A DNA stretch of 64,000 nucleotides. It comes from Omphiscola glabra (taxonomy: Eukaryota > Mollusca > Gastropoda > Lymnaeidae). The notes below the pieces were generated by a model, which searched no databases, was not told the DNA's origin, and saw only the letters and a program-made list of their open reading frames with translations. The stretch spans positions 26,241,427 through 26,305,426 of the forward strand of contig OZ024794.1 of NCBI GenBank assembly GCA_964017045.1. The letters run 5' to 3'. How positions within the stretch are numbered: the first letter of the stretch is position 1; each line of letters opens with the position of its first letter. A program made the position numbers and the translations under genes. Positions 1 to 12,030 of this stretch are shown here, piece after piece.

Positions 1-1268
1 GATTACAATGTTATATAAACTGTCAAAACCGCTGTCATTTCATTGAAAAAAAACTAGTATTTCAAAGGTAGCAAAGTTATAATTGTAATGTTAGAAATTG
101 CCACCATAACAAAACACACAATTTGTTAGGGCGGCTAAATATACAACAAAAGAAGAAGGACCGTAGTTTTTTGTTTTTAATACGAGTTTTGATTTATGAC
201 TGGGTAAATGAAGCCTCATAAGTATCTATTAACTTCACCACTTCCACTCTTGGTGACGTCTGAGCACAATTCTAATTACCTCAGTAGACCGAATTTTTTT
301 CCCCCTCACATTTGTTCGTGTATGTGCGTGCGTGTGTGTGTATGCGTGTAGACTATCAGCTCTAACTTGACATTTAATGTCTTCCAGAAGTACCGCCCCC
401 TTTCCCCGCGATGCCCCTGAAGGAGACCTTATAGAGTGAAGCTTAGAGTAAGAGGTATACATATTCCTGACACCATACAAAAAAAACGTCATTGTTTGAA
501 CTAGACATGTAAAGTGAAACATATACTTTAATAAACATGTGCGGTAAATAATTACATTTTAAAAAAAATATTTACCTATTAGACCAGAGGTCCTCACAAG
601 GGGGCGTGTCTGTGTCATCAGGTCAGACACTGTCCGGGGCTGGACTATAGTTTGAAAAGCTGTTAACGATTTGCCCAAATCTATTATTCGTAGTGAACCA
701 AAAAAATCAACTTGAAAAAACAATAGCATAGGTTATATGAAGAAAAAATATAATCATATATAAACGTAATAGTATTTTAAAGAGAATAAATGGTCAGCTT
801 TGGGCTAATGAGATGATCAATGTTTCCTTCCATATTTATTGCTAGCCAAGTACCATCAGGTGATCAGGCGAGCCGGATTAAGGACCCCTCGAGGGTCTTA
901 TCTGGCCGCAGGCCGTAGTTTAAGGATCCCTCTATTAACCTATTTACCGGCCAATTCAAGCAGTCAAATCTCGCACGACAACCTTTTTAAATATGTTACG
1001 TGTGACTGCTGCAACTATCATCATTCCAGTACACGGGAGTCCCGCAGGTGGTATGACCTTGACGCAATGAAAATTTCGACAACTCCTGTGACGTGGAACG
1101 CATAAAAAGCACAGTGAAACACACAAGCAACACTGCTGTTCATATACTGCATCGTAGTCTTTCTCCATTCGTATTTACTAAGTCTTGCCATTGGATCAAA
1201 AGGGAAAGGACGAGAGAGCGAGGCTGGCGAACTGGAGAACTCTCCGTCCATGTTAACAAAATAAGCCG
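1..1268. other. Gene-free AT-rich DNA
   Basis: No gene or complete element is recognised. GACCAGAGGTCCTCACAAG at about 581 resembles one hAT terminus, but no partner end follows. Confidence 0.5.
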
Positions 1269-1615
1269 AAGTCAATGCTACTACTCAAGTCAAGGCTACT
1301 ACTCAAATCAATGATACTACTCAAGTCAATACTACTACTCAAGTCAAGGGTATCCCTCAAGTCAGGGCTACCACTCAAGTCAGGGATACCACTCAAGTCA
1401 AGGCTACCACTCTATTCAAGGCTACTAATCAAGTCAAGGCTATTACTCAAATCAAGGCTACTACTCAGGTCAGGGCTACCACTCAAGTCATGGCTACCAC
1501 TCAAGTCAGGGCTACTACTCAAGTCAAGGGTACCACTCAAGTCAGGGCTGCCACTCAAGTCAGGGCTACTTCTCAAGCCAAGGCTACCACTCAAGTCAAA
1601 GCTACTACTCAAGTT
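1269..1615 (+). repeat. 18-bp minisatellite, about 19 degenerate copies
   Basis: The unit is close to GGCTACTACTCAAGTCAA. Because 18 is a multiple of 3, open frames with six-residue periods arise on both strands. They have no start context or flanking coding signal and are best seen as artefacts. Confidence 0.93.
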
Positions 1616-2080
1616 AAAAATTGTCCTGGTCATGTTCGCGTGATAAGCACGAACTATGTTATATCGGGAAATAAGGAAACTAAAAGGCTCAACAATGGTG
1701 TTGTTTGTTGTTGTGTTTTTTTTTCTTCAATTCAGTGGAGTCTCTTTTCATTTTGTCATTCGTTGTCATATTCAAATATATTTTTAATGCTATTCTGTGT
1801 TTTTTAATAACTGAGATACGATACATAGACGATTGATTTGTGTGAGATACAAATAAAATGTATTCCGACCACTGGGACATTGTGGGATAATCTACTGGGT
1901 CTTTGTAACATGTTTGTGTATAAATTCATTTGTGACAATAGATCGCGCGCTAGTAAAATGTTTGACTAATAAGGGCATTTATCAGCCGGCAAATACTGCA
2001 AATTAAATAACCGAAGGCAGAAGAAAAAATAATATCTTTTTCAAGATATTTAATGAATAAATGAATATTGTCGTCTAAGG
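1616..2080. other. Gene-free DNA
   Basis: AT-rich unique sequence between the 18-bp array and the SPIN-like element. Nothing recognised. Confidence 0.5.
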
Positions 2081-3186
2081 AAGTGGTTCTCAAACGTACT
2101 AATGCCGCGACATTTTAATACAGTTCTTCATGTTCTGACGACCCCCAACAACGAAATTATTTTCGTTGCTACTTCATAACTGTATAGCATAATATGTCTT
2201 TTACGATGGTCTTAGGCGACCCCTGGTGTCACAGGGTGACTGTTACTGGTGCGGGGGTACAGGACAGAGCTCCATTGTTAAGATAACGTATTGGTCATGA
2301 ATGACTGGGGCGGGGGTACAGGACGAAGCTCCATTGTTAAGGTAACGTATAGGATGGACTTAAATTGCTGTAGTTTTGGGAAGGCATTGATAATTTGGGG
2401 TTAACGACAGAAATTCCTAATTGACTAGAAATGATAGGGGTCAGGAATGTGTTAATAGAGAGCATTCTTGGACCACCTAAGAAGTTTGGGGAGGAACGAG
2501 GGTGTATAAGTAGGGACACCTAATTTTGTAGTTTCACTGAGGACTATGGCCAACACATGAGACTTCTCTCGTGAGCGTTCAGACACAGACTTACATTGTA
2601 ACAGCTTCGCCACAGTATCCACATAGAGAGGAATAGCCACCTTTTAGTGTCATTGACAAGTCATCACAAAACTCGTGACGGTTTGTGTGTAGATTCCAGT
2701 ACAGAGAGACAACGAGAGACGCTAACAATCATGACCATTGGACAGATGCACGCTGTAGAGGGGCGACAGTCTTGCAAGACTCCACTTTGTCGAATTGTAG
2801 CGTCTAGCTTGGATGATTCAGAGTTGCTTGTATTGTGAATCACTATTACTCTTCATGATGTCATTTGAGTAATTATATCTATACGACAATCATCCTTACT
2901 ATGATTTCACAGTGTATTTTCTCATAGCATATTCATAGTAAATCGAATATTACTCTACTTGGCACATTTAAAGAATAAATTAGCTTTAGTCATTTTACGT
3001 TAAATTGAAGACTTCCTTTGTTTATTGTATGGTTATTGAGTTTCCATTGGCACATCAAAACAAGGTGGTGTCAGAATTATTGTAGAATTTAGACCAAGGG
3101 TCACTTAGCACAAGGGAGCTCGTGACACCTGGGAAAGGTTAGTTCGACCCCCAAAGGGGTCGCGACCCGCAGGTTGAGAACCGCTG
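2081..3186 (+). mobile_element. SPIN-like hAT transposon, interrupted by another insertion
   Basis: The left end reads AAGTGGTTCTCAAACG and the right end GGTTGAGAACCGCTG, nearly inverted copies. Perfect 8-bp target duplications GTCTAAGG flank the element (2073-2080 and 3187-3194), which is the hAT signature. The body includes TAATGCCGCGAC, TTTAATACAGTTC, CGTTGCTACTTCATAACTG, GGTCTTAGGCGACCCCT and AAAGGGGTCGCGACCC, the words I remember from non-autonomous SPIN elements. It encodes no transposase. At 2225-3129 it is interrupted by a separate insert. Confidence 0.88.
2225..3129. mobile_element. Unclassified insertion nested in the SPIN-like element
   Basis: The SPIN-like sequence stops inside ...GCGACCCCT and resumes at TGGGAAAGG. 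The inserted 905 bp begins GGTGTCAC and ends GTGACACC, a perfect 8-bp inverted repeat. CCTG occurs at both edges and may be a 4-bp target duplication overlapping the terminus. Inside, about 45 bp around GCGGGGGTACAGGAC and CTCCATTGTTAAG is repeated after about 63 bp (2235-2350). No coding region is recognised. The superfamily is unknown. Confidence 0.6.
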
Positions 3187-3194
3187 GTCTAAGG

Positions 3195-3878
3195 GAACTG
3201 GCTTAAACAGTTTGTAAAACTATTTTTTGGGGCAACTTAAGAAATGACATAACCCTAACCCGGCTGATTCCCCTCCCCCTCCCTTTTTTTCCTCCTCATT
3301 GTTCCTACATACATCGTCATAAATTCATGATCCGCCCTCCACCCCCACCCCCCCACCCCCTCAAACCCACTACCCACAAATTTTGTTTCTTCCTTGCCTC
3401 ATTTATGGATGACCCTTGATCACAAATCAAGAGATCTAAAATGTAGTTTTTTTTTTTTTAAACGAATTAATTGACGTTTCCCAAACACACAATGCGCATG
3501 AATACACGAGGGCGTTTAAAGCCTTCACTCTTTATTAACTCCAGTTTAGTTGAACACCGGTGAGATCATGAATTTGTGGTGCGACTCCGATCTATGCAGT
3601 CCCACGCCCGCGATGCGGTGATAAACACCTCACACACAAGGGTGTCCCGCGCTTTAGCCAACACCATCTCCACTTGTAAACCTGCGCCGCTGAAAGGAGG
3701 CAAAAAAGCCCTAGTGGTTCTTAGAGGGTTAACAGAGCGTCAAATGGGAAGATGAGCCGTATAATGCTGACATAATGGGTTATCTCCGCTGTCTATCAGA
3801 CCGCGTCAACCATTTCTGTTATGAAAGGAAGATGAACTCTTTTTTAAAAAATGTTAAATAAAATAAAAGCAGGGATGG
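3195..3878. other. Gene-free DNA
   Basis: Unique sequence between two hAT elements with C-rich runs around 3270-3362. Nothing recognised. Confidence 0.5.
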
Positions 3879-3886
3879 TTTTAGCC

Positions 3887-6075
3887 CAGTGGTTCTTAAC
3901 CTGGGTTCGGTGAGTCATTCTCAGGGGTGTTCAACGGCGGTCAAGACACACACCCAACTCATATGAGACACACCCCCGACTCATATGAGACACACACCCG
4001 AATCATATGAGACACACACCCGACTCACATGAGACACACACCCGACTCATATAAGACACACACCCGACTCATATGAGACACACAGCCGATTCATGTGAGA
4101 AACACACCCGACTCATATGAGACACACACCCGACTCATATGAGACACACACCCGACTCATATGAGACACACACCCGACTCATGTGAGAAACACACCCGAC
4201 TCATGTGAGACACACACCCGAATTCATGTGAGACACACACCCGACTCATGTGAGACACACACCCGACTCATGTGAGACACACACCCGACTCATATGAGAC
4301 ACACACCCGACTCATGTGAGACACACACCCGACTCATGTGCGACACACACCCGACTCATGTGAGACACACACCCGACTCATGTGAGACACACACCCGACT
4401 CATGTGAGACACACACCCGACACATGTGAGACACACACCCGACTCATGTGAGACACACACCCGACTCATGTGAGACACACACCCGACTCATGTGAGACAC
4501 ACACCCGACTCATGTGAGACACACACCCGACACATGTGAGGCACACACCCGACTCATGTGAGACACACACCCGACTCATGTGACACACACACCTGACTCA
4601 TGTGAGACACACACCCGAATCATATGAGACACACACCCGACTCACATGAGACACACACCCGACTCATATGAGACACACACCCGACTCACGTGAGACACAC
4701 ACCCGATTCACGTGAGACACACACCCGACACATGTGAGACACACACCCGACTCATGTGAGACACACACCCGACTCATGTGAGACACACACCCGACTCATG
4801 TGAGACACACACCCGACACATGTGAGACACACACCCGACTCATGTGAGACACACACCCGACTCATGTGAGACACACACCCGACTCATGTGAGACATACAC
4901 CCGACTCATGTGAGACACACAACCGACTTATGTGAGACACACAACCGACTCATGTGAGACACACACCCGACTCATGTGAGACACACACCCGACTCATGTG
5001 AGACACACACCCGACTCATATGAGACACACACCCGACTCATATGAGACACACACCCGACTCATGTGAGACACACACCCGACTCATATGAGACACACACCC
5101 GACTCATGTGAGACACACACCCGACTCATGTGAGACACACAACCGACTCATGTGAGACACACACCCGACTCATGTGAGACACACACCCGACTCATGTGAG
5201 ACACACACCCGACACATGTGAGACACACACCCGACTCATGTGAGACACACACCCGACTCATGTGAGACACACACCCGACTCATGTGAGACACACAACCGA
5301 CTCATGTGAGACACACACCCGACTCATGTGAGACACACAACCGACTCATATGAGACACACACCCGACTCATGTGAGACACACACCCGACTCATGTGAGAC
5401 ACACAACCGACTCATGTGAGACACACACCCGACTCATGTGAGACACACACCCGACTCATGTGAGACACACACCCGACACATGTGAGACACACACCCGACT
5501 CATGTGAGACACACACCCGACTCATGTGAGACACACACCCGACTCATGTGAGACACACAACCGACTCATGTGAGACACACACCCGACTCATGTGAGACAC
5601 ACACCCGACTCATATGAGACACACACCCGACTCATGTGAGACACACACCCGACTCATGTGAGACACACAACCGACTCATGTGAGACACACACCCGACTCA
5701 TGTGAGACACACACCCGACTCATGTGAGACACACACCCGACACATGTGAGACACACACCCGACTCATGTGAGACACACACCCGACTCATGTGAGACACAC
5801 ACCCGACTCATGTGAGACACACAACCGACTCATGTGAGACACACACCCGACTCATGTGAGACACACACCCGACTCATGTGAGACACACACCCGACACATG
5901 TGAGACACACACCCGACTCATGTGAGACACACACCCGACTCATGTGAGACACACACCCGACTCATATGATTCGCGATCGGATTTATATTTTATTTTTCCT
6001 ATAAAGAAAGGGTTCGGTGAATGCGCATATGAAACTGGTGGGGTTCATTACCTCCAACAAGGTTAAGAACCACTG
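3887..6075 (+). mobile_element. hAT MITE (OposCharlie-like) expanded by an internal minisatellite
   Basis: The ends are CAGTGGTTCTTAACCTGG and AAGGTTAAGAACCACTG, matching inverted termini. Flanks TTTTAGCC and CTGTAGCC agree at 6 of 8 positions, a worn 8-bp duplication. The 3' part (GAATGCGCATATGAAACTGG, GGGGTTCATTACCTCCAAC) and the word ACACACCCGACTCATATGA resemble, from memory, the horizontally transferred OposCharlie/OC1 type of hAT element. The single internal word has become a 2-kb array (3944-5968). There is no transposase. Confidence 0.82.
3944..5968 (+). repeat. 22-bp minisatellite, about 92 copies
   Basis: The unit is GACACACACCCGACTCATGTGA with scattered variants (CATATG, CACATG, CACATGTG, AACCGAC). 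In the right half the variants recur every 264 bp, that is 12 units. CGACACATG falls at about 5211, 5475 and 5739. ACAACCGAC falls at about 5140, 5404 and 5668, and again at about 5294, 5558 and 5822. This is a higher-order repeat. The array lies wholly inside the hAT element. Confidence 0.95.
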
Positions 6076-6238
6076 CTGTAGCCATGTAGCCTTAAAGCGG
6101 GAAATTGATTTTGAGGCTAAGGTTGTATTATGTAGTAAAATCCTGAAGTACGGCAATGGTGTGGATTTTTATAAACTTTTGGTTTCACGCATATAGGTGT
6201 AGATTATAGAAGGGGGGTAATATAAAAATACACCAAAC

Positions 6239-6537
6239 GGTTACCGGAAATTTGATCTAAAGAAATTTCGTCGACGGAAAATTGATCGACGGAAATTTGA
6301 TCGACGGAAATTTCATCGAACGGAAATTTGGTCGAATCTTTTTTTTTTTAGTTCACACGTTAAGATTTTCGTCAAATTTCTTCTTGAACGTACTATAGTA
6401 TATTGTGAAACAAAATAATGCGTTCAAAAGAAATTTTACCAAAATTTTTACGTGTAAACTAAAAAAAAGATTCGACCAAATTTCCGTCGATCAAATTTCC
6501 ATCGACGAAATTTCTTTCGATCAAATTTCCGGATACG
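6239..6537. mobile_element. Foldback element, probably Mutator-like MITE
   Basis: The two halves are long imperfect inverted repeats: GGTTACCGGAAATTTGATC... at the left and ...GATCAAATTTCCGGATACG at the right, with several GGAAATTTGATCGACG subrepeats. ACACCAAAC flanks both sides (6230-6238 and 6538-6546), a perfect 9-bp duplication, which is the usual length for Mutator-like elements. The centre (TCAAATTTCTTCTTGAACG) recurs as a fragment at 9387-9442. There is no coding capacity. Confidence 0.75.
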
Positions 6538-6594
6538 ACACCAAACATGTGTAACGATAGATTGACAATGTGTTTATTTGATAGTAGGACCATT

Positions 6595-7439
6595 GCCGTC
6601 TTAAGACATGGGCCCGGTGTGCACTGGCCTAGTACCCCGCGTTTGTAGGGGGGCCCCACGTTTCTAGGAGACTCACTCTTATAGAGGCATCATTCTTTCC
6701 ATATTTTTTAATGAATATTGAAAGATCTTGACAATTTAATTGGATTTAAAATTCCCAATTTCCCCAATTTTAATCCACGATTTATATCAGCACATTCCAA
6801 GATTAATACTATAAATGCGAATCAAATTTGAACAAGTTTAAAACTTTTAAAGGGGAATAACTCTCGTCAACAAGTTTTACTTTTCCCAGATATGAATAGA
6901 ACTAAAAAAAAAAATAGTGTAAAAATCAGCTTCGCGTTACAATGAGATAAATTTGCTTGAACTGGCTTTTACTTATGTGCATGGAAAGTTTAAGACCATT
7001 GACTTAGACTGTAAACCAATAATAAAACAATTATCTCCAAAAAAATTACGCAAACGATTATGTTGATTTATATTAAATAATGTTATTATATCTATCTGTC
7101 CATAATGATAATTTATCATCCAATGTGATTATTTATGGTTTATTTCTGATAATGTTATAAAACTACTGTTGATTTTGAATGATTCTGTTTTTTTGTATCA
7201 ATAAAGTGAATTCATCGAAGTTTAACTTTATTGAATGTTTACCTTTATTTTACATTTTTTTATTCCTCTTGGTGAGTTGGCGGGCAGCAGGAAGTGTTTC
7301 CCCCCCCCCCTCCCCCCACAATGTTTGAGCATGGGGTGAGTTCCCCCTTCAACCCCCTTCTCACGGCCCATGTATGTTGTATTGCTAGGGGGGCCCAGTG
7401 CATTGCTGTGCCCAGGGCCTGCTATGTTGTTAAGACGGC
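6595..7439. mobile_element. Possible non-autonomous DNA transposon
   Basis: GCCGTCTTAAGACATGGGCCC at the left and GGGCCTGCTATGTTGTTAAG then ACGGC at the right are roughly inverted. CACTGG and GGGGGGCCC words lie inside both ends. No target duplication is visible, so the borders are uncertain. The interior is AT-rich and non-coding. Confidence 0.45.
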
Positions 7440-8763
7440 CTCGAGTATGACTTAAAACGTATCTAAAACATTTAAAATGTCCTCGAAGAATCAAATTAAT
7501 ATGTGGCATTGTGAACTCATACAGGGTCCTGTCCAATGAGTGTAAATTAACACACTCACCCCGACGGTCATATCACGAGCTGGCGGGTGGTCTCCTTTCT
7601 ACGTCCTTCATTTACGTACTGCAGCCAATTGCCGCCCTTACATATCAGCTTGAAGAATAATCCGGCACTCCAAACTACCTCATCCCCCCCCCCCTTGCAT
7701 GTTTTGCTTTTTGTCCTTCGAGCCCTCGACGTTCCCTAGTTCTCAAATTCGAATCACTCGGGCTGTCTCACACTCTTTGAAACTCCGTGTATACAAAAAA
7801 AAAAAAGCAAAAGATGAACCTCCTCCCATATCCACAGTCTATTTCCCGGACTAATTAAAAATAAATCCTCTCATAGCATGCCAAAGTAAAACAGTTTAAG
7901 TGCTGTGATGCAGCCTGAGATCTCTTCATCTCCGGCCCAATGCCGTAAGCTCCTAGGACATGTTTTCTGCCGTATCCCCCACCCCCCTTTTTTTTCCACG
8001 AATTTGCATAGAACCGTCTCTTTGTCCTCGTGGTATGTAGCACATAATTTCGTAATCCTGTTAGCATTTATTTTCTTTTTTTCTTTTCATAAATTGTGTC
8101 AGGCAAGGATCAGACAATTTAGTGACAGAAATGTCGCGCAGGGGTCGAAATAGCAAATTCTTTTTCTTTTTGGTGGTTCTCGCATCCGTCACTGGTGGCT
8201 CATAATGTGCTTCGCAATTTTCTCTGCTGACAATCAACTCGAACAACAAAGTCCTCGGAATCACCGCGGCTTGAAATTGATGATTACGCACTTAATTTAA
8301 GCTCAGATCTGTGGTGCAGCTAAGTGCAAGCGTTGTTTGGGGGGGGGGGGAAGAAAAAAAGTATTCTTTATTGAACGCTTTATAATTTGTCGAGAACTGT
8401 GAAGGTATTTGTTGAAACGTATACGTCCTTTAGTTGCTGGGGTTATCCCGCCTTATAGGACGGGATTAGAGTTAAGCCTTCTTAAAACAAGTTGTGTTTG
8501 CTGGAAGCCATCTTTAAATGCAGGTTAATCCCGCGGTTTGCGTTCGGGTATTACGCGCCATTTTCCCCCCAAAGTTTATAAAGATAGGGGAATGTCTTGT
8601 TTAGTCTGCAATGAATGTCTGGTGTTGTCAGGTCTTCTTGCGATTTCGCCCTATATCAAAAATTGCAATTGGTTCAAATTCCAATACAATTTTTGTCTTT
8701 TCTTTCGGAGCTTTTAATAACATATATGTCTGTAATATATCTGTCTGTAATCTATATGTCTTT
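7440..8763. other. Gene-free DNA with homopolymer runs
   Basis: Unique sequence with C runs at 7686 and 7977 and a G run at 8339. Short TCTGTAATATATCTG repeats begin about 8728. No gene recognised. Confidence 0.5.
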
Positions 8764-8815
8764 GAGGATGAAGCGTGATTTTCAAATATACTTTATTATT
8801 ATTATTGTTATTATT
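8764..8815 (+). repeat. Conserved tail plus (TTA)n after a tandem array, copy 1
   Basis: GAGGATGAAGCGTGATTTTC, AAATATACTTTATT and a TTA-rich run follow repeated TGTCTGTAATATAT words (8728-8762). The same order occurs at 18626-18684. Confidence 0.5.
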
Positions 8816-9082
8816 AATATATATGTCTGTAATATATATATATATATATATTCATATGTGTGTGTGTGTGTATATATATATATGTAATATATGACTGTAA
8901 TATGCCTGTCTGTAATATATCTGTCTGTTATCTATATATATATATTTGTCTAAAAATTGTGTCTGTAAAATATTGATTTCTGACCCATATTGCAATAATA
9001 TATCTGTAACATTTCAATCTTTAAGACATTCATGTTTAATTTTTTTGGGGACAAGTCGGTATGTAATTTTTCAATCTGTCAC

Positions 9083-9278
9083 ATAATGTATGGCTGTATA
9101 ATGTATGGCTGTATAATGTATGGCTGTATAATGTATGGATGTATAATGTATGGCTGTATAATGTATGGCTGTATAATGTATGGCTGTATAATGTATGGCT
9201 GTATAATGTATGGCTGTATAATGTATGGCTGTATAATGTATGGCTGTATAATGTATGGCTGTATAATGTATGGCTGTA
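9083..9278 (+). repeat. 15-bp minisatellite, 13 copies
   Basis: The unit is ATAATGTATGGCTGT, nearly perfect (one GGATGT variant). It yields five-residue periodic frames on both strands that are not genes. TCTGTAATATAT-rich DNA precedes it (8700-8960). Confidence 0.95.
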
Positions 9279-9386
9279 GTATATCAATATCTATAATCTG
9301 ATGATCTTTATTCGGTACTGAAACATGCATCCGATGGGTCAATTGTAAATCTGGGAGTGATCTGTCTGCCTGTGATCTGTCTGCCT

Positions 9387-9442
9387 GTCAAATTTCTTTT
9401 TGAACGCATTATACTATATATAATATATATAGTAAAACAAAA
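9387..9442 (+). mobile_element. Fragment of the foldback element family
   Basis: GTCAAATTTCTTTTTGAACG and the following TACTATA and GTAAAACAAAA stretch match the central part of the foldback element at 6239-6537. It directly abuts a SPIN-like fragment. Confidence 0.5.
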
Positions 9443-9444
9443 AC

Positions 9445-9518
9445 CCTAACACAAGGGTCGCCAAAACATGAGGAACTGTATTAAAGGGTCACGACATTAG
9501 AAAGGTTGAGAACCACTG
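9445..9518 (-). mobile_element. SPIN-like hAT terminal fragment
   Basis: On the minus strand this reads CAGTGGTTCTCAACCTTTCT, then AATGTCGTGACCCTTTAATAC and AGTTCCTCATG: one end of the SPIN-like family. The other end is missing. Confidence 0.75.
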
Positions 9519-9828
9519 ATTAAATTGATAATAAAATTTCATCTATTATCCAACAGAGTGAGAATATGTTTGGCCCCTCAACGGCTTACAATTTTTAAAA
9601 CCTTGAATAATGTGCCGTGGAACTGTAATCAAAAGCTTAAAAATCACTTAGCCAAGACGACACGCAGTAACTGGCATAGATTTTATCTTAAAATAAGATT
9701 TTGTTAAATTATTGTATTTATTTATTTATTTTTCCATTTATTATGCGTATAGTTATTAGAATAATGGTAGATAGCCCATCTCGATGTAGGAGAGATAGGT
9801 GTACAGTAAGCAACTCTGAGCCAAGAAT

Positions 9829-9994
9829 CAGGGCCGGCCTTAGGCCACTGCAACCTATGCGGCCGCAGTGGGCCCCACACTTTTTTTTTCTTATACAAAA
9901 TCTTAATTGTCACTTATTATCCTTATCCCCACCCAGACAGGGCCCCGCGCAATCCGTTTCGCATAGGGCTCCGCAATTGTTAAGGCCGGCCCTG
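9829..9994. mobile_element. hAT-type MITE, 166 bp
   Basis: The left end is CAGGGCCGGCCTTAGGCC and the right end TAAGGCCGGCCCTG, clear inverted repeats. CCAAGAAT flanks both sides exactly (9821-9828 and 9995-10002), an 8-bp duplication. Non-coding. Confidence 0.88.
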
Positions 9995-10520
9995 CCAAGA
10001 ATGGTAGTTACCCATCTCCAAATAGGAGAGATCGTCAAGATGAAGGGACGGCTTATCAGAAGGCTAAAGGGGGGGGGGGGGAATAATTCAACGCTAAAAA
10101 AGTATCGAGGCCTTGTGTATAGAATAATTGGTACTGACATGCATGTCATCACCTTATATACTTAAAAACGTTCCGTTTTTTTAAATGCAAGTGTAATTAT
10201 TATACGCTACAATATAAAGCGATAATATTCCCTTTAAATGTTTCTTTGTTTGTTTGTTTTTCAACTTTGAATACACGGTTTCTGAATACACGAATGTTTT
10301 GAAAATGATTGTTTTTTTTAAGAATAGCATTACCTGCTTTGCCTAGTATTAAAAAATGTAACGATTTTGTTAATACCTGATACAATAAATCTTAACATGT
10401 CTTTAATATGTTTCTTATAAATATAATATGAAGACCAATGCTTATTAATTCCATTTTTTTTTAAAGTACTTTTTTTTTTTTTTAAATGTTACAGTTTGAA
10501 CTTTGGCGACGAAAACATCC
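9995..10520. other. Gene-free DNA
   Basis: AT-rich with a G run at about 10069. Nothing recognised. Confidence 0.5.
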
Positions 10521-10846
10521 GGGAGATTGGGCCCACTAACAACTGTGTGTGCGGGGGGGCGGGGCTGGGCCCACGAACAAGTCAGTCTGCGGGAGATTGG
10601 GCCCACTAACAACTCTTTGTGCGGGAGGCTGGGCCCACTAATAACTCTGTGTGCGGGAGGCTGGGCCCAGTAAACACTCTGTGTGCGTGGGGCCGGGCCC
10701 ACTAACAACTCTGTGTGCGGGAGGCTGGGCCCAGTAAACACTCTGTGTGCGTGGGGCCGGGCCCACTAACAACTCTGTGTGCGGGAGGCTGGGCCCACTA
10801 ATAACTCTGTGTGCGGGAGGCTGGGCCCACTAACAACTCAGTGTGG
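10521..10846 (+). repeat. 32-bp minisatellite, about 10 copies
   Basis: The unit is built of GCGGGAGGCTGGGCCCACTA and ACAACTCTGTGT, GC-rich, with CAGTAAACACT variants in alternate copies. Confidence 0.93.
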
Positions 10847-11539
10847 CTTTATTAACGCAAATGTGTTACTGACTACAAGTATTCGGATAATCACGTTGTC
10901 AGAACATGACGTCGTTCCGTTCGGAGACAAATTTGAATACCCCCTCCCCATCTGTCGACGTCCCAGGGAAGTCCAGATGAAAATCGCCCTATAATCTCTC
11001 GCTTGTTTTCAAACGCTTGTCATAATTCTCCTGTATTCCAGTCGATTTCTCCCGCCCAGATAGGGGTAATGGAAAAAAACTATGCGGGCATATTTGGGGG
11101 CCCGCTGAAGCAATAGACCCACCAGAAGCTGCACAATAAGAAGACGGACGAGGTGGCGTCCCCGGGGGACCCGGCAGCCAGTTATGATGGCCTGGTTCCT
11201 CGGTATCGCTCAATCCACTCCCTTCACTTGATCGGGCTCTCCCTCCTTCCAAAAAATATACCCTCCCATCTCTCATCCGTTGCCTTCCTCTGACGTTCTT
11301 CATTTCCTTAACGATCGATCTTTGAGGAGGAGCCAAACCCCCCGGAATCTTTATTTTCTCGACCATTCATCTCCCCTTTCTTCCAAAACCAGTCCAGCCA
11401 CACAATCTTGTGGACCCCACTCCCTTTCACAACCCATCCATCTCTCTTCTAACGGCCCCTCCCCTCCCTCCTCCCCTCCCTCCTCCCCTCCCCGGCCTCA
11501 ACCCCCTCGATACAATCTTGAGGAAATTTCACAAGCATT
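10847..11539. other. Gene-free DNA
   Basis: Mixed composition with a CCCTCCCTC-rich patch at 11455-11495. Frames on both strands are not convincing. Confidence 0.45.
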
Positions 11540-12030
11540 GATTTGGCTAAGTGACTATTAGCCCTCTCGCTTGGCAGCAATTTTCGCGCGGACGCCGCAC
11601 CGAGGGGCCCCGGGTGCGTGAAATCGCTGGCCGGCACCACCAGGCTATAATGAGATCCATAAAGACGATATCAGCTCAAGGGGTTATCATTTGGACCCTG
11701 TATTACACCCTAATGCGGCGCGGGCACTGCTTTTAGACACGAAAGCGTTTCCTTTCAAACAAATTCGTCCGGCAGCCCAGGCGGAAACGGAAGCGATTGA
11801 AGCATTAATACAATGCGCACGCTCCGAGAAGCTAATTTTGGAGGGGCGACCCGAGTTCCGGTAGCATCAGATTGAAGGACCCTTTCAAGACAATTGATTC
11901 ATTGGGCACAATCGGAGAAAATGGCAATGATTTTCTGTCCAGCCAATTGCTCAGTGATGGAAGGCTTTGAATGTGATGCGATTTCAGCAGAAAATGATGG
12001 AGGTAGCCGGGTGAAATGTTGCTTCTACGT
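11540..12030. promoter_or_regulatory. Candidate conserved non-coding region
   Basis: Complex, non-repetitive sequence free of homopolymers, unlike its neighbours, with CAATTGATTCATTGGGCACA and AAGCATTAATACAATGCG motifs. No gene is seen. Regulatory function is a guess. Confidence 0.15.

Noticed and set aside
575..660. hAT element beginning CAGAGGTCCTCA
   Set aside because: Only one terminus is seen, with no inverted partner or target duplication. The same holds for CAGAGGTTCTCAAAC at 45705.
1275..1643. 122-codon LLLKSR-repeat protein, or a GYYSSQ-type low-complexity protein
   Set aside because: It stays open in several frames because of the 18-bp period, with no flanking exon or start context.
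3944..5968. CRISPR-like or telomere-like repeat
   Set aside because: Contiguous 22-bp units without spacers, enclosed by hAT ends.
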